53,478 nucleotides of DNA from Thermoflexus hugenholtzii JAD2 (lineage in GTDB: Bacteria > Chloroflexota > Chloroflexia > Chloroflexales > Roseiflexaceae). Shown here one piece after another: positions 33,674 through 43,300 of this stretch; the first letter of the stretch is position 1; each line of letters starts with the position of its first letter. The translations under genes were made by a program, and so were the position numbers. The DNA lies in NCBI GenBank assembly GCA_945881915.1, contig CAMCVW010000022.1:1-53478 (forward strand), given 5' to 3'. The notes under the pieces were generated by a model. That model ran no database searches and was not told the DNA's origin. It saw only the letters and a list, made by a program, of their open reading frames with translations.

Positions 33674-34420
33674 ATGCCACACGCGCACACCACATTCCCT
33701 GCGTCGTTGGACGCATTGGTGCAGATAAGCACTTTTGTGAACACTGCGACGCATCACTGCAAAATGAGTGAGCGTGAGGCATGGCACGTGCAACTCGCTG
33801 TCGACGAAGCTGCCACCAACATCATTCAGCATGCCTATGGTGAACAAGCGAACGGTACGCTCGCTCTCGCGTGGAACATCGACGCCGGGGTGTTGACGAT
33901 TACGCTGACCGACACCGGCAGCCCCTTTGAGCCCGAAACCATCCCTCAGCCAGATATTCACTCTACGTTCGAAGATCGGCAAGCAGGGGGATTGGGCATT
34001 TACCTGATGAACAAGCTGATGGACGAAGTCTCGTATCGCTTTACGGCAGACGGCAATGAGTTGACGCTGCGCAAACGATTCGCCGAAGCAACAGCCGTCG
34101 ACGTCCAGCACTTCACCATCGAGGGCAGACTCGATGCCCGCGGCACTGCGGTCGCACTCGAACCAGTCAGCGCGGCGGTCACCGCAGGGGCACGGACGGT
34201 TCTGCTCGACATGCACAAAGTGTCTTTTCTGAGTAGCAGTGGACTGCGTTCACTCTTGATGATTCGACGCGAACTCAATGCCCATCAAGGTACGTTGATG
34301 CTCATCGCACTGCAACCGCACGTCGAAGAAGTATTCACTATGACCGGTTTTTCGCAGGTATTCGAGCTCTTCGATACGAACGACGCAGCACATCTTGCCC
34401 TTCGTGAACGCGGGGAATAA
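33674..34420 (+). CDS. HATPase (RsbW-like) fused to a STAS domain
   Basis: A 248-residue fusion. Residues 5-137 are a serine-kinase-type HATPase: N-box LAVDEAATNIIQHAY (N49), DTGSPF (80-85) and GGLGIYLMN (105-113). Residues 142-245 are a STAS domain with FLSSSGLRSLL, keeping the canonical Ser (187-189). One chain therefore carries both the kinase/anti-sigma module and an antagonist module that are normally separate opposing proteins. The ribosome binding site is weak (GTAGAG). It lies between the free STAS gene and the SpoIIE phosphatase gene. Confidence 0.92.
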   Translation: MPHAHTTFPASLDALVQISTFVNTATHHCKMSEREAWHVQLAVDEAATNIIQHAYGEQANGTLALAWNIDAGVLTITLTDTGSPFEPETIPQPDIHSTFEDRQAGGLGIYLMNKLMDEVSYRFTADGNELTLRKRFAEATAVDVQHFTIEGRLDARGTAVALEPVSAAVTAGARTVLLDMHKVSFLSSSGLRSLLMIRRELNAHQGTLMLIALQPHVEEVFTMTGFSQVFELFDTNDAAHLALRERGE

Positions 34421-34492
34421 CGATACGCGTCGAAAGTTCCTTCACCTCATTCCATCCCCCCCACGACATATATCAAGAGGTATTGGTTCGTC

Positions 34493-37441
34493 ATGATCAA
34501 ACGTGAGCACTGGCTCATCGTGTACAGCATCAGTGTCGGCGTTCCGGGGTGCATCTGGTTGGCGTTCGCCACCCATGCACCGGCGGTACCGCTCTGGCAT
34601 GCGCTGGTCATTTGTGCCGTTGCCCTGTTGATCGAAAGCGTAGGATTCCGCGAACCACCTGCCGACCCACACACGTTGACCGGGATTATCATCCTCAGCG
34701 TGGCATTGGCAGGCCAACCATGGGTTGCTGCAATCATCGCCGGCATTGTGGGACTGACCATCGGTGTTGCACTGCCGTTTTTTGACCGGCGTCCACTCAA
34801 CGGCTATACCCTTGTCATTCGGCCCCTCGCACGTGCAGGAGTGCGTGTAGCGGCTATCCTACTGGGGAGCATCTTGGCGACTTGGGTGGGTGGATGGGTG
34901 GGCATTGCGGTACAGATTGTGCTCTACCCGTTCTTTATTATCTGCAACCGGGCAGCCCGAATGTGGCTCCACGACGGTATGACTGCCATTGTGCATTGGT
35001 GGCGCACGGCCACTATATCGATGTTGTTTGTCGAGATCATTCCCCTTCCGCTGGCGCTGCTCGGCGCAGGAATCTATGCCACTCCAGAATTGGGGATTGG
35101 ATACTTTCTCTTGTTTGGTGTGGCCCTCTTTGCGGCCAGCGTGGTGCTGAGTCAGGTCGGGATTAGTCTGCGCCAACAGCAGACGTCTACCAACGAACTC
35201 GCCATCCTCAATGCAACCAGCCGGGCCATCATCCGTTCGGAACTCGACGTCGATGCCTTGTGCGAACTCATCTACCGCGAGGCCGGCAACGTCCTCGATA
35301 CGTCTTCGTTCCACTTGGGCATCTTTGCACCACACAGTGATCGCTACACGCTCAAAGTGCGCGTGCAAGACAACATCAGGCTCGCGCCGCTGACGGTCGA
35401 CGTCCCGAGTGGTGACGGGATTATCGGCTGGATGCGCCAGACGGGTCGGTCATTACTGATTGCCGACTTCAAAAAAGAGATGGATTCGCTGCCCGCACGA
35501 CCGCGCTATCAGAGTGCCAATCCGCCCAATTCTGGTGTCTATGTGCCGCTGATTAGTGGGAATCTGGTCATCGGCAGCATTTCGGTGCAGAGTCACGAAA
35601 CCAATGCCTTCAAGGCCGACGACTTGCGGCGTCTGAGTCAGATTGCCGACCAGGCAGCAGTGGTCATCAGCAAAGCACGTACCTTCAACGAGGCGCGACA
35701 GCGGGCTGCACAACTGCAAGCAATTCAGGATGTCAGTGCGCACTTGTCGGTGATGCTGGAACCAGACGAACTGCTCCCCGAAGTGATGCGCCTCATTCGT
35801 GAACACCTCGGCTACCACCCCGTCCATTGCATTACCGTAAACGCACTGGGCACGTTGCAATATCGGGCGACCACCGCCGATGTCGATGCAGCGGCGTTCA
35901 TGGAGCATCTGCTCGACGACGACAAAACAGGTATCATCGCAGAAGTCGCCCGCAAAGGGCAGCCGGTACTGGTCAACGATGTGCACAACGACCCACGCTA
36001 CGTCGAAGACGATCCGCATACACGCAGTGAACTTGCGGTCCCGATGCGCTTTGCTGACCAATTAGTGGGGATTTTGGACGTGCAGAGTAGCGAGGTCTGG
36101 CGCTTCGACGAAACCGACGTCTTTGTGATGCAGACACTGGCAGATCAAGTTGCGCTGGCGCTCGAACGCGCCAAAGCGTTTAGTGCGCAGCGCGAAGAAG
36201 CCTGGCGGCTCAATGTCTTGTTGCAAGCAGCCGACGAGCTCAACCGGACCGGTGCAATGGGCGACTTGCTCAATACGGCGGTACGTCTGCCGTTGCGTCT
36301 ACTCGACTGTCGCCGCTGTTGCTACCTCACCTGGGACAAGCAAAAGCAACGCTACCTGGCAGCTGCTGCTGCCGGATTGACCCCACTCGAAGAAGACGAT
36401 TTGATTGGCCAATCATTCCCAGAATCACTCTTCGACATCCATAGTGAACAGGCAAACACCGTCCAACTCATCCAACTGGATGTCTCCCACATGCTCGGGC
36501 TGCATCCATTCGGCAACGAGCGCGTATTGGTGCTGGTCGCCCGTGGACGCAACAGTACACCGGGGATATTGCTGGCGGACTACGATTTGTCCGAGCGCGT
36601 CTTTGGCGACCGCGAGCGGCGGTTATTCACCGGCTTGGCTGGCCAAATCGGCAGTGCCCTCGAGAGTGCATTGCTCGAACAAGAAGCAGACAATGCCGCC
36701 CGCCTCGAAGAAGAACTACGCCTCGCCCGCGACATCCAGACGTCCTTGTTACCTGCTGCTGCGCCGCATGTGGCTGGCTGGGATGTGATGTGTCATTGGC
36801 GGGCTGCCCGCGTGATTGGTGGTGACTTCTATGATTATTGGCCACTGCGCGGGACGAATGGTGAGCAGTTATTTGGCTTCGTGATTGCCGATGTCAGCGA
36901 CAAAGGGATGGCAGCCGCGTTGTTTATGGCACTGTCACGCAGCCTGGTGCGTGCTGCTGCCCTCGACGGCTCGGATCCTGCCGCCGCGTTGACGCGGGCG
37001 AATCGATGGATTACCCGTGACTCCGAGTCGGGCATGTTCGTGACATTGTTTTATGGCATTCTCGATCTCAGCAATGGTGTTTTGCGCTACTGCTGTGCCG
37101 GGCATAATCCGCCCATTTTGCGCAGTCGCGATGGCTCGATTCGCGAGCTGTCGACACCAGGGATTGCACTGGGTGTCATCGAAGAAGCTGCACTGCATAG
37201 TGCGTCTACCATCATCAATCCGGGCGAAACGCTGGTATGCTACACCGATGGAGTGACCGAATCCTTTGATGAACACGAAGACCTCTATGGGGTCCCGCGC
37301 TTGATTGATGTGATTCAGCGTACGCACAACGACCCTGCTGCGCACATCGTCAGTGCCATTGCCGAAGACATCGCAGCATTCAGCGACGGTCGTATTTATG
37401 ACGATGTCACCATGTTGGTCATCCGCCGCAATGCAGGCTAG
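34493..37441 (+). CDS. Membrane sensor SpoIIE/RsbU-type PP2C phosphatase with GAF domains
   Basis: A 982-residue sensor. About six membrane helices lie in residues 8-215. GAF domains follow at about 245-395 and 410-560; 575-735 is probably a diverged third GAF. A helical linker (EEELRLARDIQTSLLP) precedes the PP2C phosphatase at 770-980, with GGDFYDYW, IADVSDKGMAAALFMA, CCAGHNPP, CYTDGVTES and DDVTMLVIR giving the metal-binding Asp residues. It would dephosphorylate the STAS proteins encoded upstream in response to a membrane or small-molecule signal. AAGAGG lies at longish spacing before the ATG. The stop codon runs into a heptamer repeat. Confidence 0.93.
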   Translation: MIKREHWLIVYSISVGVPGCIWLAFATHAPAVPLWHALVICAVALLIESVGFREPPADPHTLTGIIILSVALAGQPWVAAIIAGIVGLTIGVALPFFDRRPLNGYTLVIRPLARAGVRVAAILLGSILATWVGGWVGIAVQIVLYPFFIICNRAARMWLHDGMTAIVHWWRTATISMLFVEIIPLPLALLGAGIYATPELGIGYFLLFGVALFAASVVLSQVGISLRQQQTSTNELAILNATSRAIIRSELDVDALCELIYREAGNVLDTSSFHLGIFAPHSDRYTLKVRVQDNIRLAPLTVDVPSGDGIIGWMRQTGRSLLIADFKKEMDSLPARPRYQSANPPNSGVYVPLISGNLVIGSISVQSHETNAFKADDLRRLSQIADQAAVVISKARTFNEARQRAAQLQAIQDVSAHLSVMLEPDELLPEVMRLIREHLGYHPVHCITVNALGTLQYRATTADVDAAAFMEHLLDDDKTGIIAEVARKGQPVLVNDVHNDPRYVEDDPHTRSELAVPMRFADQLVGILDVQSSEVWRFDETDVFVMQTLADQVALALERAKAFSAQREEAWRLNVLLQAADELNRTGAMGDLLNTAVRLPLRLLDCRRCCYLTWDKQKQRYLAAAAAGLTPLEEDDLIGQSFPESLFDIHSEQANTVQLIQLDVSHMLGLHPFGNERVLVLVARGRNSTPGILLADYDLSERVFGDRERRLFTGLAGQIGSALESALLEQEADNAARLEEELRLARDIQTSLLPAAAPHVAGWDVMCHWRAARVIGGDFYDYWPLRGTNGEQLFGFVIADVSDKGMAAALFMALSRSLVRAAALDGSDPAAALTRANRWITRDSESGMFVTLFYGILDLSNGVLRYCCAGHNPPILRSRDGSIRELSTPGIALGVIEEAALHSASTIINPGETLVCYTDGVTESFDEHEDLYGVPRLIDVIQRTHNDPAAHIVSAIAEDIAAFSDGRIYDDVTMLVIRRNAG

Positions 37442-37510
37442 GTTACAGGTTACAGGTTACAGGTTACAGGTTACAGGTTACAGGTTACAGGTTGCAGGTT
37501 GCAGGTTGCA
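37441..37510 (+). repeat. Tandem heptamer repeat (GGTTACA x7, GGTTGCA x3)
   Basis: Ten perfect 7-bp units with one A-to-G change in the last three; the last base of the phosphatase stop codon is the first base of the array. It resembles the short tandemly repeated heptamers known from cyanobacteria. Copy number is probably variable. Confidence 0.95.
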
Positions 37511-37551
37511 GGTGGGGATTAGTATTTTCACTTATAATTCAAAATTCATCC

Positions 37552-37560
37552 TGCTATAAT
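37552..37560 (+). promoter_or_regulatory. Extended -10 promoter for the YczE-like gene
   Basis: TGCTATAAT is a perfect extended -10, 27 bp before the ATG at 37588 and 41 bp after the heptamer array. The array edge lies near where a -35/UP region would start. Confidence 0.55.
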
Positions 37561-37587
37561 ATCGCATCACCGTTTTTAAGGATTGCA

Positions 37588-38316
37588 ATGAATTTTTTTC
37601 GCCCGTCGCGCACCATCCCGACCACGACGTGGACTGCCACATCGCGCTGGGAATTGACCATCCCACGTTTTTTCATTCTCATCGGCGGGTTATTCTTGTT
37701 TGGTCTCGGTGAAGCGTTCTTCATCCAATCAAATTTAGGGAACTCACCCTGGGCGGTTTTTGCAGGCGGGCTGAGTAAAATAACAGGATTCTCCATTGAA
37801 TGGTGCACATTTGCCATAAGCTTGGGAGTGGTGTTACTGTGGATTCCGCTCCGCGAAAAATTCGGCATTGGTCCCATTGCAAACACCATTGTCGTCGCCT
37901 GGGCGATGGGTGTGTGTAGGAGCTTCATTCCCCTCAATGCACCTTTTGTAGGCTCTGATGAAGTCACATCATATGTCACCGGCGGAGTATTTTTGTTTTT
38001 GGGAATTATTTCGATCGGACTCGGATCTGCACTCTACATCACCTGTGGGCTCGGTGCTGGACCGCGCCAGGGCCTGATGGCAGCCTTGCATCGTATCACC
38101 GGCCAACCGGTGAGCAGGATTACCACAGCCCTCGAGGTGACCGTGTGCGTCATCGGGATTCTGCTGGGTGGTAAATTCTGGATCGGTACGATCCTGTTTG
38201 CGGTGTTGGTTGGTCAGTCAGTGGCGATCTGGTTCGGCGTCGTCGGTCGACTCGGTGCTATCAAGGACGCGAAGGATCATACAGACGACGAACCGGCTGC
38301 TGCAGTAGACGGCTAG
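37588..38316 (+). CDS. YczE/YitT-like membrane protein (COG2364)
   Basis: A 242-residue membrane protein. Five hydrophobic segments lie at about residues 28-48, 60-85, 92-112, 125-150 and 175-205. The conserved stretches are GLGEAFFIQSNLGNSPWAVF, PLREKFGIGPIANTIVVAW and GSALYITCGLGAGPRQGLM, typical of the YczE family. Function is not established; some members lie beside transcription regulators. AAGGATT lies before the ATG. Confidence 0.87.
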   Translation: MNFFRPSRTIPTTTWTATSRWELTIPRFFILIGGLFLFGLGEAFFIQSNLGNSPWAVFAGGLSKITGFSIEWCTFAISLGVVLLWIPLREKFGIGPIANTIVVAWAMGVCRSFIPLNAPFVGSDEVTSYVTGGVFLFLGIISIGLGSALYITCGLGAGPRQGLMAALHRITGQPVSRITTALEVTVCVIGILLGGKFWIGTILFAVLVGQSVAIWFGVVGRLGAIKDAKDHTDDEPAAAVDG

Positions 38317-38547
38317 ACGTTTCTTTCAGCGGCAGCCATCAATTCCCGGTGGCCGCGGGACTCGTCGCTAGAGTAGCCGATTGTACGCGGCGAGCATTGC
38401 GGGTAGCTTATGCTATAGGCTCTCAGAATTCAATTGTGCAGTGGGAAGATGATTCAAATCATGTCGATGCTTACGTGAACACATTACGTCACGTCTCGCC
38501 TACGGATGCGAAAATCTTTCGGCAGTGCGCACAGAAAGGTCAGACAT

Positions 38548-40041
38548 GTGCATCAACTCTTCAACAATCACTACCGCCAATACACAGTAATCGTGTTTAT
38601 GTGGGTTTTCTGCCTGTGTCTGTTGCATACGGACACATCCACGTCCGTCGCCGCAATCACTGCTCCCGATGTCTTGCAGCAACGTCAGGCAATGCATAGC
38701 AGTGCCGTCAACGACATCCAAGCAACGAGCACAGTACCTTACTACACGATAAACGGCACGGTCAATCCCACCACCCGGACACTCACTGCCGCTCAGACAA
38801 TTGTCTATACCAATCGCACGTCTGTTGCACTCGCAAACATCGGGTTGCGGCTCTATCCAAATCTCACCGATGTGGGTGGAACCTGCATACTCACGTCGGT
38901 CAAAGTCGACGGAAGTGCGGTCACTCCAACGTATGGTCCGCAGCGGTACTTCGTCACCGTGCCGCTCGCAAAGCCGTTAGCCGCTGGCAAAAGCGTCACC
39001 CTACAAATCAGCTTCACCACCACAGCGCCGACGAACGCCGATACGAATCTGTTCGGGACGCTCGTATGGGATGGCACAACACTGTCGTTGCCGTATGCAT
39101 ACCCCATGATTGCGTATCTGCGTGGCGGTGTGTGGGACACCGCGATTCCTGACTCGAAGGGAGACATCGTCACCAACGAGATGTCGCTGTATGATGTGAC
39201 GCTGCGTGGGCCATCGAGTGGGTACACGTTTGTATCTACGGGATCGACTGTATCGACGCAAACGGTAGGTTCGACGCAAACCGTGCGTATCTCTAGCGGG
39301 TTGCAGCGTGACTTCACGTTTGCGTTGACGAAACTCAGCAAAAAATCGCAAACCGTCGCCGGCACCACCATCAACGTCTACGGACCTGCGTCACGCGCAG
39401 CGGTGACCACGAGCGCACTCGCAGCTGCTGTTGCTGCGATTCCTATTTTCAATACGAACATCGGTCAATATCCTTACAAGGAACTCGACATTATCAGTGT
39501 CGACGCAGGCAATTTCTGGGGCATAGAATTCCCGGGATTCGTCCTCATCGAACAGGATCAGTACACCAATAATCCGAGCTTCGAGTCCCTCATCGTCCAC
39601 GAAGTGGGGCATCAGTGGTTCTACAATATCATCGGCAACGACGTCCAACGCGATGCCTTTGTGGACGAAGGGCTGACCAACTATACCGAGCTCCTGTATC
39701 AGCAGGCACGCAAACGACCAACCGACGCAGCGGGTACCATCAGATACTGGAAGGAAGACCTGGCAGCGTTGCGGGCAGCAGGCAACGATGCAGTGGTTGA
39801 CCAGCCGATGAGTGCAATGTCCGACGATCAATACAGCACGTTGGTGTATAGCAAAGCAGCGCTGTACATCCACGCAGTGCGCCTGCAAATCGGTGAAAAG
39901 GCGTTCAGCGCCGCACTCAAGAGCTACTACACTGCCAGCAAGTACCGCATCGTCGATGGCACGGCATTCCGGAGCGCTGCGCAGACTGCATGCAAGTGTA
40001 GCCTCACGACGCTGTACACGAAGTGGATTTTACAGAAGTAA
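38548..40041 (+). CDS. Secreted M1-family (aminopeptidase N-like) metallopeptidase
   Basis: About 497 residues. A hydrophobic signal segment (TVIVFMWVFCLCLL) is followed by an N-terminal beta saddle domain and a gluzincin catalytic domain. HEVGHQW (HEVGH at 351-355 from the GTG start) plus E374 in FVDEGLTNY give HEXXH-x18-E. NFWGIEFPGF lies where M1 enzymes carry GAMEN. The C-terminal helical domain is short, so it is a reduced M1 enzyme. The start is uncertain: I chose GTG with AAAGG at good spacing; ATG at 38506 is the alternative but has no ribosome binding site. Confidence 0.85.
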   Translation: MHQLFNNHYRQYTVIVFMWVFCLCLLHTDTSTSVAAITAPDVLQQRQAMHSSAVNDIQATSTVPYYTINGTVNPTTRTLTAAQTIVYTNRTSVALANIGLRLYPNLTDVGGTCILTSVKVDGSAVTPTYGPQRYFVTVPLAKPLAAGKSVTLQISFTTTAPTNADTNLFGTLVWDGTTLSLPYAYPMIAYLRGGVWDTAIPDSKGDIVTNEMSLYDVTLRGPSSGYTFVSTGSTVSTQTVGSTQTVRISSGLQRDFTFALTKLSKKSQTVAGTTINVYGPASRAAVTTSALAAAVAAIPIFNTNIGQYPYKELDIISVDAGNFWGIEFPGFVLIEQDQYTNNPSFESLIVHEVGHQWFYNIIGNDVQRDAFVDEGLTNYTELLYQQARKRPTDAAGTIRYWKEDLAALRAAGNDAVVDQPMSAMSDDQYSTLVYSKAALYIHAVRLQIGEKAFSAALKSYYTASKYRIVDGTAFRSAAQTACKCSLTTLYTKWILQK

Positions 40042-40070
40042 CTCCTCTTTGGTTCACCAAAAACTTTCAC

Positions 40071-40102
40071 AACACCCCTGCAATTCCTGGTGCGGGGGTG
40101 TT
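40071..40102 (+). terminator. Terminator after the M1 peptidase gene
   Basis: AACACCCC (40071-40078) pairs with GGGGTGTT (40095-40102) around an imperfect inner stem, then GTTTG. It lies 29 bp after the stop. Confidence 0.65.
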
Positions 40103-40322
40103 GTTTGTGATGAGGTTCTCACCTCTATCGCCGTAGTGCTTGGTACCGTCCATGATGCCGATGATTCTCCGCTCGGTACCATCATTTGCCATTTGATACA
40201 CCAACAGCTGGTATAGGATCGCAGATGCCCCAGAGTCTGTTGGTGTGTGGTTTGTATCGTGCACGTGCAATACGCACGAATCTGTTCCTGCCTGAGGGCA
40301 TTGTATGTCACGACGCATCCAC
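40103..40322. other. Gene-less convergent gap with inverted repeats
   Basis: No gene is supported. Two stem-capable repeats are present: GGTACCG/CGGTACC (40142-40148 and 40174-40180) and ACACCAACAG/CTGTTGGTGT (40198-40207 and 40237-40246). With the terminators on both sides, the whole gap of about 330 bp after the peptidase gene is non-coding. Confidence 0.5.
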
Positions 40323-40358
40323 AAAACACCCCCTCACATCTTGCGATGTGAGGGGGTG
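40323..40358 (-). terminator. Terminator of the giant-protein operon
   Basis: On the minus strand a perfect 14-bp stem (CACCCCCTCACATC and complement, loop GCAA) is followed by TTTT, 12 bp after the last stop codon at 40371. Confidence 0.85.
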
Positions 40359-40370
40359 AACCAGAGCGCG

Positions 40371-43300
40371 TTACGGAGCTGGGTACCCGGCCGGCAACGG
40401 CGTTTCTGTGCTGGGCACGGGGTATGCAGTGGCAGTGTTGGTCGGGATTCCGACGACGACCGCAGTCTGTGTGAGGCGTAGCGCGGTAGCTGTTTGATTC
40501 TCAAACCGCGCACCTGCCGTCATGGTCAGGATTGCGTACGTAGGCGATCGTCGTGCCATCAGCGTCCGCGTGATTGCGAGTGCGGTACGTGTCCGCGTCA
40601 TGCTTCTCGTCGGGCTGCGAAAGACCGTCGAAGTCGGCCGTGTCGGTGTAATCGTCGGTGATGACGTTACCGTTCTGGTGAAGGTCGGGGTACTGGTGTG
40701 TGTGCGTGTGAGCGTCGCCGAGCGGGTGTTGGTCTCGGTGGGCGGGACCGTCATCGTCAGTGTCGCAGGTATGCGCGTCCGTGTGAATTGCGTCGGTGTG
40801 CGGGTAAATGTCATTGTTGCAGTACGTACCCGGGTAGAGGTTGCTAAACTCAATGGGTCGGGCGTCTCGGTTGGGAGAGGAACGAGTCGTGAAGTTTCGC
40901 GGTACAACGCTGCTAGTTTTTGCGGAGAAAGCGCTTCCTGGTAGACATAGACATCATCTATTGGATACGTGAGCCAATAACAGAATGAAAAGTATGTGCA
41001 GTCTGGAGCGGACATACCAGGGACTTGCCCAATAACCAACGAAGGGCCGTAGCTCCAAGAGATCCCCGCAGATTCCCATACTACCTCACCGTCCATCGCA
41101 ATGGCGATACCTTCTGGTCTGACAACACAGCTAAACATATGCCATCCAGGAGTAATATCGATATTACCTAACCATGCCGCCGCTTCGTACTCGTGAGGTC
41201 CAGAATCGGCATGCTTCCTAGCGCACCACATTTTCCCTTCATGCATTCGCATCTCGAAGCCCGAACTATCGGCGTTGTAACGCGACGCGATGAGGCCATT
41301 TATTTGTGTCAACGTCACGCTGTTCTCAACGATGTTCATCCAAAGTGAGACCGTAAATGTGTTTGCATTAGGCGGCATCGAAAGACTGAGTCCATTCCCT
41401 CTCGCAAAATGCACATACCCGCCGTCGTGTGCATCGTCAGTCTCGAGGACGATGTTCGGACAAGCGTCCTTTGTTGAACAGACAAATTGCTGTTGTCCTG
41501 GATGAATCCCAGGGAACTGGATTGCAGCGAGTGACAGCGGATCGACGAAGATTCCAGTTGTCGTCACGACACTCGGCCAGTAGCGCACCGACGCAATGAC
41601 CCCATCGAGGCCATCCATCGTATCGGCTCTGCGCCCGATCACCAACGGGGAATTGGGTGCGCTGAAGCCGCCAGTAACGATGTCTTTGGCGATGACCATA
41701 TCATCCCGAATGAGAATACGTTCTCTCGTCGCGCTGTTGTATGAACAGGAGTAGCTATGCATGATGCCCTCACGTTCGAGTGTCAGCGGACTCCCACGTA
41801 AATCATCCCCATAGAAACTACAGTACGGTCGATTTTCTCGGTCGACACCAATCACCAGATAGCGCCGCACTTGCCCCGGCAACCCCGCACTCACCCCGAC
41901 ATCATGGTGGTACGGTCGATCACGGCGCATGAGTACTTCGATGGTGAAATTCCCGCTCAGATTAACCGGGGCGATGCTGGTGAGTTCGTCACCTTTTGCC
42001 TCGCGGAATTTGAGCGCAAAGAACGGAATTGAATTCATCTGATCGCGTTCATGCACGACTTCTGGACAAAACGGAGGACGGCAGCTGGCAGTCACACCAT
42101 TCGTGCGGGTGAATTGAAAATGTGTCGTCTGCGGGACAGAATCAAATGTATACGCGCCTACAAGATTATCATTCACACTCGCATTTGCGCCACGTGGGAC
42201 ACTCGTTGGGGTCACTACTGACCTCAGCGTAGCGGTGGGGAACACTTGCACCGTGTCGTCTGCAAGAATATGGACTTTCTCCATGCTAATATTTATCATC
42301 GATGCGCCGCTCTGGTTATTGATTGCATCCAATTGCGTTACACTGCCACTACCCACTGGGTCGCCCCACACCACTACTCTTCCATCAGAGCGGAGTGCAA
42401 CATTTTGTGTTTGTGAGACCTCAATGTCAATCACCTTGGACCGTGCATCCAATGGGATGTCGAGCTCTTCACCACGTGGCTGCCCTGTACCCCAGCCAAC
42501 GACCTCTCCTGTCTGTGTCACCCCAAGTCCATACGCGTAGTCTGTATAATAGCTTTGCGTTATCCAATCATATTCGTAGGTAGCTCCGAATCCAATGTCA
42601 ACGAGTGGGGGGTACGAGGCCGGTACGGCAATTGATGGATCGCTGGTCCATACCGACCCATCTTCAAACAGAAGTGCACAGAACTCATCAGTCACAGCCA
42701 CATCACGGATTGTTTTGGTGAAAGTCGGGAACGTACACTTCGGGGACCACACGCTGTTGTCGTAGTGCAGGATAATGGTATTAATTGCTGTGTCACCGGG
42801 GAAAGTAATATCCCAGGGTCTTTTGATTTTCGAATCGACATCAAATGCTTTGACGTTACTCAAAAGCTCCACAGGCATCCATTCGGTGTGTTCCGCCGAT
42901 TGTTGGTCCAGTGTTCCATTCGTATAGGGGCAGGTATCCCATACCCACAAGGTGTGGTCACGTTTGAGCATATAGCCTGCTTGTTGCGAGAATTTGACTT
43001 CCTCGACGTTTTCGTACCATGAGTCGGGAGGAGTACACGTAAACGTTCCATACAAATTCGTCAGAACAAATGGAGCAGGACCACAGCGTTCAGCCCACTC
43101 ATCCCAAACATACGTACATCCAGGATCGCCTTCGAGCGTCATCCGTCCCGTGTCATCGACGAAGGCTTTGAGCGAGCCCAAACCGCTCGCGATGAATGAG
43201 CGCGCCCCGACGGATTCTGTCACGCCATAAGACGTAGATTCATAGGCAATACTTCTCGCAGCAATCGGTTGTGCAGTTGGAACCACTACGAGAATACTCG

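Noticed and set aside
37441-37510. Heptamer array as a CRISPR or phage attachment site
   Set aside because: Units are 7 bp without spacers, and no cas, integrase or tRNA gene is near.
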